Shown one piece after another: positions 1-6,918 of a DNA stretch of 10,283 nt (position 1 is its first letter; every line of letters begins with the position of its first letter). Both the position numbers and the translations under genes were made by a program. The stretch is taken from contig JBHHYN010000104.1 in NCBI GenBank assembly GCA_046757565.1, positions 1 through 10,283 on the forward strand, given 5' to 3'. The notes beneath the pieces were generated by a model. The model was not told the DNA's origin and made no database searches. It saw only the letters and a program-made list of their open reading frames with translations. Origin of the DNA: JBHHYN01 sp046757565 (GTDB lineage Bacteria > Pseudomonadota > Gammaproteobacteria > Eutrophobiales > Eutrophobiaceae).

Positions 1-18
1 TTTTTTGTCATTGGTCAT

Positions 19-78
19 ATGACAAGGGACAAATGACAAGGGACAAATGACAAGGAACAAATGACAAGGGACAAATGA
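19..78 (+). repeat. 14-bp tandem repeat ahead of yoaA
   Basis: Four consecutive copies of a 14-bp unit (gacaagggacaaat) start at 21, 35, 49 and 63; the third has one substitution (ggg to gga). Each unit is itself two related heptamers, gacaagg and gacaaat. The heptamer ATGACAA recurs at 19, 33, 47, 61 and 75, and the last occurrence supplies the yoaA start codon. Every unit contains an AAGGG or AAGGA Shine-Dalgarno-like stretch 4-5 nt before an ATG. Each ATG opens a five-codon frame (M-T-R-D-K or M-T-R-N-K) whose TGA stop overlaps the next ATG. Similar heptamer arrays are, from memory, dispersed in some gammaproteobacterial intergenic regions, so this may be a non-coding repeat family. The reverse-strand frame across it is a repeat artefact. 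Confidence 0.9.
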
Positions 79-2006
79 CAAACATGATGCTCTCTCCCAC
101 GGAAATCCTGTCGACAGATGGACCTCTTGCTGAGCAGATCGATAATTTCAAGGTCCGCCCGCAACAACAGGCGCTGGCTGAGGCCATCGATTCAGCCATT
201 CGCAATCATGAATCATTAATCTGTGAAGCCGGTACCGGCACCGGCAAGACCTTTGCCTATCTCATCCCGGCTCTCCTTGCCGGCATCAAGGTTATTGTTT
301 CCACCGCAACGAAGCATTTACAGGATCAGTTATTCCAGCGCGATCTGCCGTTAATACGGAAAGTGCTGAATGTCCCCATACATATTTCCCTGTTAAAAGG
401 CAGGGCCAATTATCTGTGTCTGCACCGGCTGCGGCTGGCGGAAGCGGATGGAGGTTACCTGACCCAGGCGGGCGGGGCGCAACTCACGGAGATCAGGCGC
501 TGGTCACAGCAGACGCATAGCGGTGACTTGTCTGAACTCACCGGTATCGCGGAGGCGGCGCCGGTACGTTTTGTTGTGACATCAACGGCGGAAAACTGCC
601 TCGGACAGGAATGTGACGATTATGAGAAGTGTTTTGTCTTTCAGGCGCGCCGTCATGCCAGTCAGGCGGATCTGGTGGTCGTCAACCATCATCTGTTTCT
701 GGCGGACATGGCCCTGCGCGATCAGGGTTATGGCGAATTATTACCGCAGGCCGATTTGGTGATCTTTGACGAAGCCCATAAATTACCGGATCTTGCCTCA
801 GAATTTTTTAGTCAGACGTTAACCAGCCGTCAGATGCTGGAGTTTATCAGGGATTGCAAGCTGGCTTATTTTGATGAAGCGGCCGATCTGCCACAGTTTC
901 TCGAGATCCTGGATCAGGTCGAGAAATCCGTCCGGGATTTGCGGTTGGCTTTTGGCAAAGGGCCACTGCGTTCAGCATGGTGCGAGATGAAGCAGCGAGG
1001 GGAGGTCACTACCGCCCTGGAAACCCTGTTGCAGAAGGCCCATACACTGCATCATGCGCTGGAGTCCTTTGCCGGTCGTGGCAAGGGACTGGATAGTTGT
1101 TTCAAACGGCTCAATAATCTTCTCAATATGCTGGATTGCTTTGCCGAATCCGGGTCGGATGACGCCATCCAGTGGCTGGAGACACGGGGTAACGGGTTTT
1201 TGCTGCACCAGACCCCGCTGGATATTTCAGAGACCTTCCAGACGCATATCGCCGCCTATGATTGTCATAACATCTATACTTCGGCGACGTTGGCCGTTAA
1301 TAATAATTTTTGCCACTTTTCAGGACGGCTGGGACTGGAAGATGTCCGGGCACAGGCATGGGCCAGCCCCTTCGATTTCAAACGGCAGGCCTTGTTATAT
1401 TTTCCGGAGGGTTTGATCGACCCCCGGCAGGAGGGTTACACCGAACGGGTTGTGGAGAAGGCCATCCCGGTGCTCCAGCTGACCCGTGGCCGCGCCTTTT
1501 TTCTCTTTACCAGTCATCGCGCCTTACAGATTGCAGCAAAATTCATAATGGCCGGAATAGATTATCCTGTTCTAGTCCAGGGCGATGCCCCCCGCACGGA
1601 ATTACTGGAAACCTTTCGCCACACCCGGCATGCCGTGTTATTGGGCACCGGTAGTTTCTGGGAAGGGGTCGATGTCAAGGGGCAGGCGTTGTCGTGTGTG
1701 ATTATTGACAAGCTTCCATTTACTGCTCCTGATGACCCGGTATTACAGGCGCGGATGAAAAAAATGGAAGAGCAGGGTGGACGGCCGTTTATCGATTATC
1801 AACTACCGGAAGCGGTTATCAGCCTGAAGCAGGGGATAGGCAGGCTGATCAGGGATACACAGGATTACGGGGTCTTGATGATTTGCGATCCCAGGCTCGT
1901 GACAAAATCCTATGGAAGGGTTTTTCTCAACAGTTTTCCGGAAATGCAGCAGACGCACCGTTTATCCGATGTTGAAACATTTTTCAGGCAACATGAGACG
2001 AGATGA
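75..2006 (+). CDS. yoaA: YoaA/DinG-family ATP-dependent DNA helicase (XPD-like, Fe-S)
   Basis: Superfamily 2 5'-3' DNA helicase of the DinG/YoaA/XPD group; in E. coli YoaA works with the clamp-loader subunit HolC in tolerance of replication damage. At 643 residues it matches the YoaA length. Seen motifs: Walker A AGTGTGKT (52-59); four cysteines suited to a 4Fe-4S cluster (C115, C175, C180, C186); VVNHHL (202-207); DEAH box (232-235); TSATL (402-406); motif V TGSFWEGVDV (525-534); motif VI QGIGRLIR (586-593). No N-terminal exonuclease domain is present, unlike Gram-positive DinG. The ATG at 75 lies in the last repeat unit, with AAGGG 4-5 nt upstream contributed by the repeat. In-frame ATGs at 84 and 87 are alternatives but sit further from that site. 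The gene is complete and converges with the dehydrogenase gene, 37 bp away. DinG proper is the main alternative name. Confidence 0.93.
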   Translation: MTNMMLSPTEILSTDGPLAEQIDNFKVRPQQQALAEAIDSAIRNHESLICEAGTGTGKTFAYLIPALLAGIKVIVSTATKHLQDQLFQRDLPLIRKVLNVPIHISLLKGRANYLCLHRLRLAEADGGYLTQAGGAQLTEIRRWSQQTHSGDLSELTGIAEAAPVRFVVTSTAENCLGQECDDYEKCFVFQARRHASQADLVVVNHHLFLADMALRDQGYGELLPQADLVIFDEAHKLPDLASEFFSQTLTSRQMLEFIRDCKLAYFDEAADLPQFLEILDQVEKSVRDLRLAFGKGPLRSAWCEMKQRGEVTTALETLLQKAHTLHHALESFAGRGKGLDSCFKRLNNLLNMLDCFAESGSDDAIQWLETRGNGFLLHQTPLDISETFQTHIAAYDCHNIYTSATLAVNNNFCHFSGRLGLEDVRAQAWASPFDFKRQALLYFPEGLIDPRQEGYTERVVEKAIPVLQLTRGRAFFLFTSHRALQIAAKFIMAGIDYPVLVQGDAPRTELLETFRHTRHAVLLGTGSFWEGVDVKGQALSCVIIDKLPFTAPDDPVLQARMKKMEEQGGRPFIDYQLPEAVISLKQGIGRLIRDTQDYGVLMICDPRLVTKSYGRVFLNSFPEMQQTHRLSDVETFFRQHETR

Positions 2007-2043
2007 ACGGGTTTAAGTAAGTGCCATTCGGACCTGAGGCTTT

Positions 2044-3231
2044 TTAAGGGGAAGGCTTGCCTTCATAACTGATGCGGTAAATGCAGTTGGCAAAATCATC
2101 CGAGACCAGTAACGAACCGTCCGGCAGGATTTCGATATCCACGGGACGGCCCCAATACTTGTCCCCGATTAGCCAGCCCGTGGCAAACTGTTCATACCCT
2201 ACTGCCCGGTGGTCCTTCAGTTTCACCAGTGTCACGCGATAGCCATCCGGCCGGGCGCGGTTCCAGGAGCCGTGATAGGCGATAAAGATCTGGTTTTTGT
2301 ATTTTTCAGGAAACGATTTGCCGGTATAGAAACGCATGCCGAGTCCGGCATTATGGGCCGGCATCTCCAGGGCGGCCGGTTGAAACTCATTCTCTTTCCT
2401 GTCAATCTTGTAGGCGGGATCGACGAGGGTTTTGCCATACCGGTACGGGAAGCCGAAATGCAAACCGGGCCGTGGCGCGTGATTGAGTTCTTCCGGGGGG
2501 ATATCGTTGCCCATCATGTCCCTGCCGTTGTCCGTGAACCAGAGTTCTTTGGTAACCGGGTCCCAGTCAAATCCAACTGAGTTGCGGATCCCCCTGGCAT
2601 AGATTTCGCGGTGGGAACCATCTGCGTCAATCCTGGTGATAACACCGTGAAGTGCGTCCGGCTCGCAGGTATTGCACGGGGCGCCAACCGGTACGTACAG
2701 TTTTCCGTCCGGCCCGAAGCGGATGAATTTCCAGCCATGGTGCAACTCCGCCGGGTAGTTATCGTTAATGACAACAGCTTGCGGCGGATGATACAGGTCC
2801 GTTTCGATGTCATCGAAACGGAGTATCCGGGATATCTCGGCGACAAACAGATCGCCATTATGGAAGGCGACACCATTCGGGTAGTTGAGATGGTCTGCTA
2901 TGGTAATGATCTGGTCCGCCTTGTGATCGCCGTTGTTATCCCGGATGGCATAGACTTTTCCATAGGGCCCCTTCCCCCATTGGCCAAATGTCCCCACGAA
3001 CAGCGTCCCGTCCGGACTGAGGGACATGGAGCGCGCTCCGGTCACGTGTTCTGCGTACATTGAAATTTTAAAACCGGGAGGCAGCTTGATTTTATCCAGG
3101 TAGTTATGGGGATTGACGTTCATCGGATTGTTGACGGCGGCCACTTCCGGCTGCGCCGCCCCGGCACTTTGATCGGGATTGACAAACAGGCAGGCGCCGC
3201 ACAGAGTGATGGCAAACAGATTTTTGTTCAT
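2044..3231 (-). CDS. Secreted PQQ-type sugar/sorbosone dehydrogenase-like protein
   Basis: Member of the glucose/sorbosone dehydrogenase family, six-bladed beta-propellers that oxidise aldoses or related sugars, often with PQQ, outside the cytoplasm. From the ATG at 3231 the protein has 395 residues. Its N-terminus is a typical Sec signal: short polar MNKN, hydrophobic core LFAITLCGACLFV, then SAGA-A as a likely cleavage site. Repeated propeller-like SPDG, GPDGKLYVP and LPDGSLLVS stretches are visible, as are a paired histidine (HHGW, about residue 164), GIRNS (about 215), DNGRD (about 234), HGSWNR (about 320) and GRPVD (about 361). A TTG nine bases upstream (3240) would add three residues but has no ribosome site, so ATG is preferred. 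A CNTC pair (about 186-189) could form a disulfide. No PQQ synthesis genes are nearby, so substrate and cofactor are inferred from family only. Confidence 0.85.
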   Translation of the reverse strand: MNKNLFAITLCGACLFVNPDQSAGAAQPEVAAVNNPMNVNPHNYLDKIKLPPGFKISMYAEHVTGARSMSLSPDGTLFVGTFGQWGKGPYGKVYAIRDNNGDHKADQIITIADHLNYPNGVAFHNGDLFVAEISRILRFDDIETDLYHPPQAVVINDNYPAELHHGWKFIRFGPDGKLYVPVGAPCNTCEPDALHGVITRIDADGSHREIYARGIRNSVGFDWDPVTKELWFTDNGRDMMGNDIPPEELNHAPRPGLHFGFPYRYGKTLVDPAYKIDRKENEFQPAALEMPAHNAGLGMRFYTGKSFPEKYKNQIFIAYHGSWNRARPDGYRVTLVKLKDHRAVGYEQFATGWLIGDKYWGRPVDIEILPDGSLLVSDDFANCIYRISYEGKPSP

Positions 3232-3298
3232 CTTCTTCAATTTGTTACGTATAGCTTTATCGCTCCGGATACCCTGCCTGTCCTGTACGGATTATGAA

Positions 3299-3802
3299 TC
3301 ACCCTCCATAGAACACTTTTTCACCCAGTTCCCTGAGGGTCAGGGTAACGTCGTCCGCCCTTCCTGCCGGTTCCTGCAATACCTCCGCCTCGATCACTTC
3401 GGCAACAAATATCGAGTGATCTCCTTTTTCGACCGTTTCCATGAGAGAACATTCCACGTAGGCGGGAACACTGTCCAGGACGGCGGCGCCGGTGATGCCC
3501 TGGTGAAAGGCCTGACCGTTGATGGTGTCACCCTGCTGTTCAGTCGGCTTGAAGAAGGCATAGGCCGTGTCCTGTTGGCCTTTACCGAGTATATTCAACA
3601 CAAATTTTCCGGACTCCTTGACAATGCTGTGAATGCCCGAGTCCGCCTTGACACCGACTACGATTAAGGGTGGCGTAAAAGAAATCTGAGTCACCCAGTT
3701 CACTGTTGATGCCGCGATACTGCCGTCCGGGGATACTCCCGTCATGACGTACAGGCCGTAAGGAATCATGCGTAAAGCGGTTTTTTTATGGTCTTCGTTC
3801 AT
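3299..3802 (-). CDS. Flavin reductase-like FMN-binding domain protein
   Basis: A 167-residue single-domain protein of the flavin-reductase-like split-barrel family. These bind FMN and usually transfer electrons from NAD(P)H to free flavin or to a partner oxygenase or flavoprotein. Recognisable features are the N-terminal IPYGLYVMTG (about 13-22), the STVNWVTQISFTPPLIVVGV segment (about 32-51) typical of the FMN-phosphate loop, FVLNIL (67-72) and the late GDHSIFVAEV (127-136). It resembles the flavin-reductase domains attached to diflavin flavoproteins or rubredoxin-like proteins, but here stands alone. Start: ATG at 3802 preceded by GAGGAG about 11 nt upstream. It lies 39 bp after asnS on the same strand and 67 bp before the dehydrogenase gene, so it could be co-transcribed. 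Its physiological partner cannot be told from the window. Confidence 0.88.
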   Translation of the reverse strand: MNEDHKKTALRMIPYGLYVMTGVSPDGSIAASTVNWVTQISFTPPLIVVGVKADSGIHSIVKESGKFVLNILGKGQQDTAYAFFKPTEQQGDTINGQAFHQGITGAAVLDSVPAYVECSLMETVEKGDHSIFVAEVIEAEVLQEPAGRADDVTLTLRELGEKVFYGG

Positions 3803-3841
3803 TGGATAAAGTTCTCCTCATCTTATGGTGGTCAATGTGGG

Positions 3842-5224
3842 TTAAAACTCCAGGTGTTTTGGTGCCCTCGGGAATGGGATGACATCGCGAATATTTGATA
3901 CGCCCGTGATCAGCATCAGGAAGCGTTCAAAACCCAGGCCAAACCCGGCATGGGGTACGCTGCCATAACGGCGTGTGTCCAGGTACCACCAGTAATCGTC
4001 TGCATTAATGCCCAGTTCGTTGATGCGTTGTTTTAATTGGGCATAACGTTCTTCACGCTGGCTCCCTCCGATTATTTCACCGATTGAGGGCACCAGTACA
4101 TCCATGGCTGCTACCGTCCTGTCATCTTCGTTTTGCCGCATGTAGAAGGCCTTAATCTGTTTCGGATAGTTGTAGACGATGAGCGGTTGCCTGAAATGCT
4201 CCTCGGTGAGAAAGCGCTCGTGCTCCGATTGCAGATCACTCCCCCATTGCGGCTCGTATTCAAATGTTTTACCGGCCTGTTGCAATATCCCTATCGCCTC
4301 GGTATAGGAGAGTCTAAGGAACTCGTTACCGGCGATATTCTCCAGTGTATGCATTAATGTCTTGTCAACGTAGTTGGCAAACAGTGCCAGGTCATCGCTG
4401 CATTCATCCATAACGAAACGTACCAGGTGACGGATCAACTGTTCCGCAAGCGCCATGTTGTCATGCAGATCGGCAAAGGCGATTTCCGGTTCGATCATCC
4501 AGAATTCGGCCATATGCCGGCTGGTGTTGGAGTTCTCGGAGCGGAAGGCAGGGCCGAAGGTGTAGACATTGCCGAGACTGAGACAGAATGTTTCCACGGA
4601 CAACTGGCCCGATACCGTCAGGTTCGCCTCCTTGCCGAAAAAGTCTTTTTCAAAATCGATTTCGCCCTGTCTGGTCGGCACGTTGCCGAGATCCAGCGTC
4701 GTCACGCGAAACATTTCTCCCGCCCCTTCGCAATCGGATCCGGTAATGATCGGGGTATGTATCCAGCTGAATCCGCGTGTCTGGAAAAATTCATGAATGG
4801 CATGGGAAAGTTTTGAACGTATGCGGAACATTGCGCCGTATTTGTTTGTGCGGGGGCGTAAGTGGGCCATTCCGCGCAGGTATTCATCGGAGTGGCGTTT
4901 TTTCTGCAAGGGATAATCTTCCGGCGCATACCCGAGCAGTTCGATATTTTTTGCGCTGATTTCCCAGCGTTGGCCTTTGCCCGGTGAGGCGGTCAGATCC
5001 CCGGAGACGGCAATGGCTGAACCGGTACTGAGTCTGGTAATGTCATCGTAGCCATTCAGTGAGCTATCGGCGATAATCTGGATATTGGCGAGGCAGGATC
5101 CATCATTTAACTCGATAAAGGAGAACTCCTTTGCATCGCGCCGGGTGCGGACCCAGCCCTTGACGGTGACATCAGTGGCCGCCTCAGTAGCATGCAGCAG
5201 TTGTTTGATAGTCTGTTTCAGCAT
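3842..5224 (-). CDS. asnS: Asparaginyl-tRNA synthetase
   Basis: Class IIb aminoacyl-tRNA synthetase that charges tRNA-Asn with asparagine in the cytoplasm. The protein has 460 residues, close to the 466 of E. coli AsnRS. The N-terminal OB-fold anticodon-binding domain starts with the VKGWVRTRRDAKEFSFIELNDGS stretch, shown here in outline: GWVRTRR (23-29) and FSFIELNDGS (34-43). The catalytic domain has motif 1 around FFQTRGFSWIHTPIIT (146-161), motif 2 with FRSENSNTSRH (227-237) and EFWMIEPE (240-247), and motif 3 GLGFERF (429-435). SGQLSVE (205-211) and the separate FGPAFRSE context favour AsnRS over AspRS, which carries a large insertion and a different length. Start is ATG at 5224; the ribosome site is weak (AGGA about 12 nt upstream, GACGAG closer). 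Only 9 bp separate it from the broken methyltransferase gene upstream, so it may be transcribed from the promoter of that gene. Confidence 0.97.
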   Translation of the reverse strand: MLKQTIKQLLHATEAATDVTVKGWVRTRRDAKEFSFIELNDGSCLANIQIIADSSLNGYDDITRLSTGSAIAVSGDLTASPGKGQRWEISAKNIELLGYAPEDYPLQKKRHSDEYLRGMAHLRPRTNKYGAMFRIRSKLSHAIHEFFQTRGFSWIHTPIITGSDCEGAGEMFRVTTLDLGNVPTRQGEIDFEKDFFGKEANLTVSGQLSVETFCLSLGNVYTFGPAFRSENSNTSRHMAEFWMIEPEIAFADLHDNMALAEQLIRHLVRFVMDECSDDLALFANYVDKTLMHTLENIAGNEFLRLSYTEAIGILQQAGKTFEYEPQWGSDLQSEHERFLTEEHFRQPLIVYNYPKQIKAFYMRQNEDDRTVAAMDVLVPSIGEIIGGSQREERYAQLKQRINELGINADDYWWYLDTRRYGSVPHAGFGLGFERFLMLITGVSNIRDVIPFPRAPKHLEF

Positions 5225-5233
5225 GACTCGTCT

Positions 5234-5587
5234 TTATCCTGTTACGTACTGCCTGACGCCACCTGACTCTTTCCGGGATGCAATGGACACGATTAACATT
5301 TCCGGGCGAGTGTCAGGCCCCGTCAATTTTCCATCTTCCGGCATGGCCATGGCCCTACACAAGCTGCTGTAGCCGGTATGCGTACCTGTCTCAATAATCT
5401 TCTTTGCGCCCAGTATCTTCACCAGCAATGCCATAAACCGGACCTGGTCCGGGCCGATCTGCAGGTTCGGATCGGGTTGTGAGGCGGATTCCTGCTGCAA
5501 TCGCCGCAGGATCTCCGGTTCTCTCAAGGAGACGGAAACCAGATAGTGGTAGATATCTTCATCTACATGATGTGTCTTGAGTGCCAT
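5234..5587 (-). pseudogene. Truncated family-3 O-methyltransferase (SAM-dependent)
   Basis: A 117-residue frame whose first 90 or so residues match the N-terminal half of bacterial caffeoyl-CoA-type O-methyltransferases, normally about 220 residues. Seen: YHYLVSVSLREPEILRRL (13-30), QIGPDQVRFMALLVKILGA (43-61) and SAM-binding motif I ETGTHTGYSSL (66-76), followed by MPEDGKL (82-88). After this the expected xCD motif II reads GPDT and similarity fades (residues 97-117). The C-terminal half, with the metal-binding aspartates and the rest of the Rossmann fold, is absent. No room remains for it, because asnS begins 9 bp after the stop. The simplest reading is a deletion between the middle of this gene and asnS, leaving a non-functional stub that still carries upstream signals. 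Start ATG at 5587 has only a weak ribosome site. A short functional derivative is possible but unlikely. Confidence 0.75.
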
Positions 5588-5607
5588 CGTTTCGCCCGAA
5601 CTATAAT
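5577..5607 (+). promoter_or_regulatory. Candidate promoter for cpdA
   Basis: A perfect TATAAT at 5602-5607 lies in the divergent gap between the O-methyltransferase stub and cpdA. A TTGAGT at 5577-5582 could be its -35 element, but the 19-bp spacer is long. Transcription would begin near 5614, giving a leader of about 105 nt to the cpdA ATG. On the opposite strand TATAGT occupies 5600-5605, overlapping the same bases, so one site might serve both directions; its -35 is poor. Prediction from consensus only. Confidence 0.3.
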
Positions 5608-5719
5608 TGAAGGAAGCTATGGCTTAATCAGCGGTATCCCTCATTGAGACAATATGAATTTTGCCGCCAGTTGCGGTTTGGGACAGCTTAAAAGAAAAAA
5701 ACGTGTTAAGGAATGTTTA

Positions 5720-6511
5720 ATGCAGAAAAAAGTACGAATCAGACAGAATAATCCTGATTGTCTCAAGCTGATACAGATCACCGATACGCATCTATTCAGT
5801 AAGGCGGAAGATCGCTTCGACGGCTTCGATACCATGGCCTCCCTGAGGTCAGTCATTGCGCATATCAACGCCCTGGCAGAGCCACCGGACCTGGTCCTGG
5901 TGACCGGTGATCTGGCGCATGATCCTGTTGCCTCTGCCTATCAACAGCTGCTCGGGCAATTGACGTCGCTGAAGGTACCGGTATTCTGCCTTCCGGGCAA
6001 TCATGACGACCCGGCATTGATGGAAGAGATGCTTAATCATGAAAATGTCAGCACCGTAAAGGTCCTTGAGACCCTCCACTGGACGGTCCTGTTGCTGAAC
6101 AGTTTTTTGCCCCATAGTCACTCGGGCCGGTTAGCTGAAGAAGAACTCGATTTTCTCTCACGGCAGTTACAGCACGCGCGCGATAAACACCTGTTCATCT
6201 GTCTGCATCATCCTCCCATTCCTGTCAACAGCCCGTGGATGGATGCCATGATGCTTGAGAACCCGGATGATTTCTTTGCGATTGTGGACAGGTGCCGACA
6301 CACTCGCGGCATTCTTTGGGGACATATTCACCAGGAGTTTTCATCAGTACACGGGAACGTCCTGCTCCTGGCCAGTCCCTCCACCTGCGTGCAATTTACG
6401 CCATTGACAGATAAATATATCAGGGATAATAAAGCGCCCGGTTACAGAACATTAGGGCTGCAAACCAATGGGTCCATCAAAACAGTTGTGCATCGGGTTG
6501 CAGTAACATGA
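5720..6511 (+). CDS. cpdA: 3',5'-cyclic-AMP phosphodiesterase, CpdA-like
   Basis: Calcineurin-like metallophosphoesterase of the CpdA (Icc) type, which hydrolyses cAMP to 5'-AMP and so lowers CRP signalling in the cytoplasm. From ATG at 5720 it has 263 residues (E. coli CpdA 275). The full binuclear metal motif set is visible in order: D-T-H (22-24), G-D (63-64), G-N-H-D (93-96), L-H-H-P (162-165) and G-H-I-H (201-204). Near the end, LLASPSTCVQF (216-226) and a late APGYRTL (239-245) agree with the CpdA subgroup. The 5720 start is chosen because AAGGA sits 7 nt upstream and the product then begins like CpdA. An in-frame ATG at 5654 would add 22 basic, low-similarity residues without a good ribosome site. 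The stop at 6509-6511 precedes a 407-bp stretch lacking an intact gene. Other metallophosphoesterase substrates cannot be excluded. Confidence 0.88.
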   Translation: MQKKVRIRQNNPDCLKLIQITDTHLFSKAEDRFDGFDTMASLRSVIAHINALAEPPDLVLVTGDLAHDPVASAYQQLLGQLTSLKVPVFCLPGNHDDPALMEEMLNHENVSTVKVLETLHWTVLLLNSFLPHSHSGRLAEEELDFLSRQLQHARDKHLFICLHHPPIPVNSPWMDAMMLENPDDFFAIVDRCRHTRGILWGHIHQEFSSVHGNVLLLASPSTCVQFTPLTDKYIRDNKAPGYRTLGLQTNGSIKTVVHRVAVT

Positions 6512-6728
6512 AAAGAGCATGCTCCATCTCCAAATGCAAGCCGGCAGGTAACTATAACGCCTTGTACTTGTCTAATGGGTTAATAACCAGTACTCCCATG
6601 GTGAACAAGACGGAAAATCGCTGCAAACATGGCAGCATATTAACTTTTATAGTCTGCCCCCTTTCATGCCGGGGAGAAATTTTGAAATCTATAGTATATT
6701 ATATATCATATATTATAAGACAGGCAAT
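6512..6728. other. Gene-poor stretch, possibly decayed 5' part of gcvT
   Basis: No credible intact gene was found between cpdA and the recognisable gcvT remnant. A frame opening at 6508, overlapping the cpdA stop, translates to 103 residues that read as random: rich in isolated Cys and Ser, with no domain. One patch at about 6631-6670 reads GSILTFIVCPLS, which loosely resembles the GGxIDDLIVYxLS motif of aminomethyltransferase with one codon lost. It may be more gcvT debris in another frame. A perfect 10-bp palindrome (GAGCATGCTC, 6515-6524) follows the cpdA stop but has no T-tract. The 6688-6720 part is very AT-rich. Confidence 0.45.
6682..6709 (+). promoter_or_regulatory. Candidate promoter for gcvHP
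   Basis: TTGAAA at 6682-6687 and TATCAT at 6704-6709 are separated by 16 bp, each matching five of six sigma-70 consensus bases. The -10 region lies in an AT-rich imperfect palindrome of about 28 bp (6690-6717). Predicted transcription from about 6716 would run through the gcvT remnant into gcvH and gcvP with a leader of some 200 nt. No glycine riboswitch core was recognised in this leader. Confidence 0.4.
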
Positions 6729-6893
6729 TGTGGCTACACCGATGGAAATGGTTTTGAGATATCCGCCCGGTTCACACAGTCAGGAAGGGGTGCCGGAACC
6801 TTACTGGCAGATGAGATAGTTGAAATCCGAAGCAGATTCCATAGGATCACTGTCACTGCCTCGCCCTTTGTCAAAAGAGGTCAGGTGGCTTAA
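6729..6893 (+). pseudogene. gcvT: Remnant of gcvT (aminomethyltransferase of glycine cleavage)
   Basis: An open frame ending in TAA at 6891-6893, 25 bp before gcvH, where gcvT normally lies. It contains two blocks that I recognise as GcvT-like. CGYTDGNGFEIS (6729-6764) resembles the central GYTGEDGFEI motif. VEIRSRFHRITVTASPFVKRG (6819-6881), cut here into VEIRSR and SPFVKRG, resembles the extreme C-terminus, compare VQIRNR and KPVFVRNG in E. coli. In an intact protein of about 365 residues these blocks are some 125-130 residues apart, but here only about 18 separate them, so the folate-binding middle has been lost; the exact join is unclear. Upstream, the frame enters an AT-rich stretch without GcvT similarity, so the N-terminal half is also missing. 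It is probably untranslated debris in the gcvHP leader. The identification rests on remembered family motifs, not on a search. Confidence 0.72.
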
Positions 6894-6918
6894 ATACATT
6901 GTGAGGGGGAGCGTAGTA

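Noticed and set aside
8..205. Reverse-strand 65-residue frame with repeated VICPLS-like stretches
   Set aside because: It is the translation of the 14-bp tandem repeat plus antisense of yoaA; such repeat-derived frames are artefacts.
2051..2064. Inverted repeat GAAGGC-tt-GCCTTC between the convergent genes as a terminator
   Set aside because: No T-tract follows on either strand, and it lies inside the last codons of the dehydrogenase gene.
3244..5250. The 9-mer TACGTAACA upstream of both the dehydrogenase start and the asnS start
   Set aside because: Shared 9-mers are expected by chance in 10 kb, and the distances to the two start codons differ (11 and 15 nt).
6515..6524. Palindrome GAGCATGCTC just after the cpdA stop
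   Set aside because: Too short for an operator call, no loop and no T-tract for a terminator.
6508..6819. A 103-codon frame overlapping the cpdA stop as ATGA, as if coupled
   Set aside because: Composition looks random, no domain, no good ribosome site of its own, and it crosses the gcvT remnant in a different frame. Treated as decayed sequence.
6720..6918. Possible glycine riboswitch ahead of gcvH
   Set aside because: I could not find the conserved paired aptamer core or an expression platform; the sequence is better explained as gcvT remnant.
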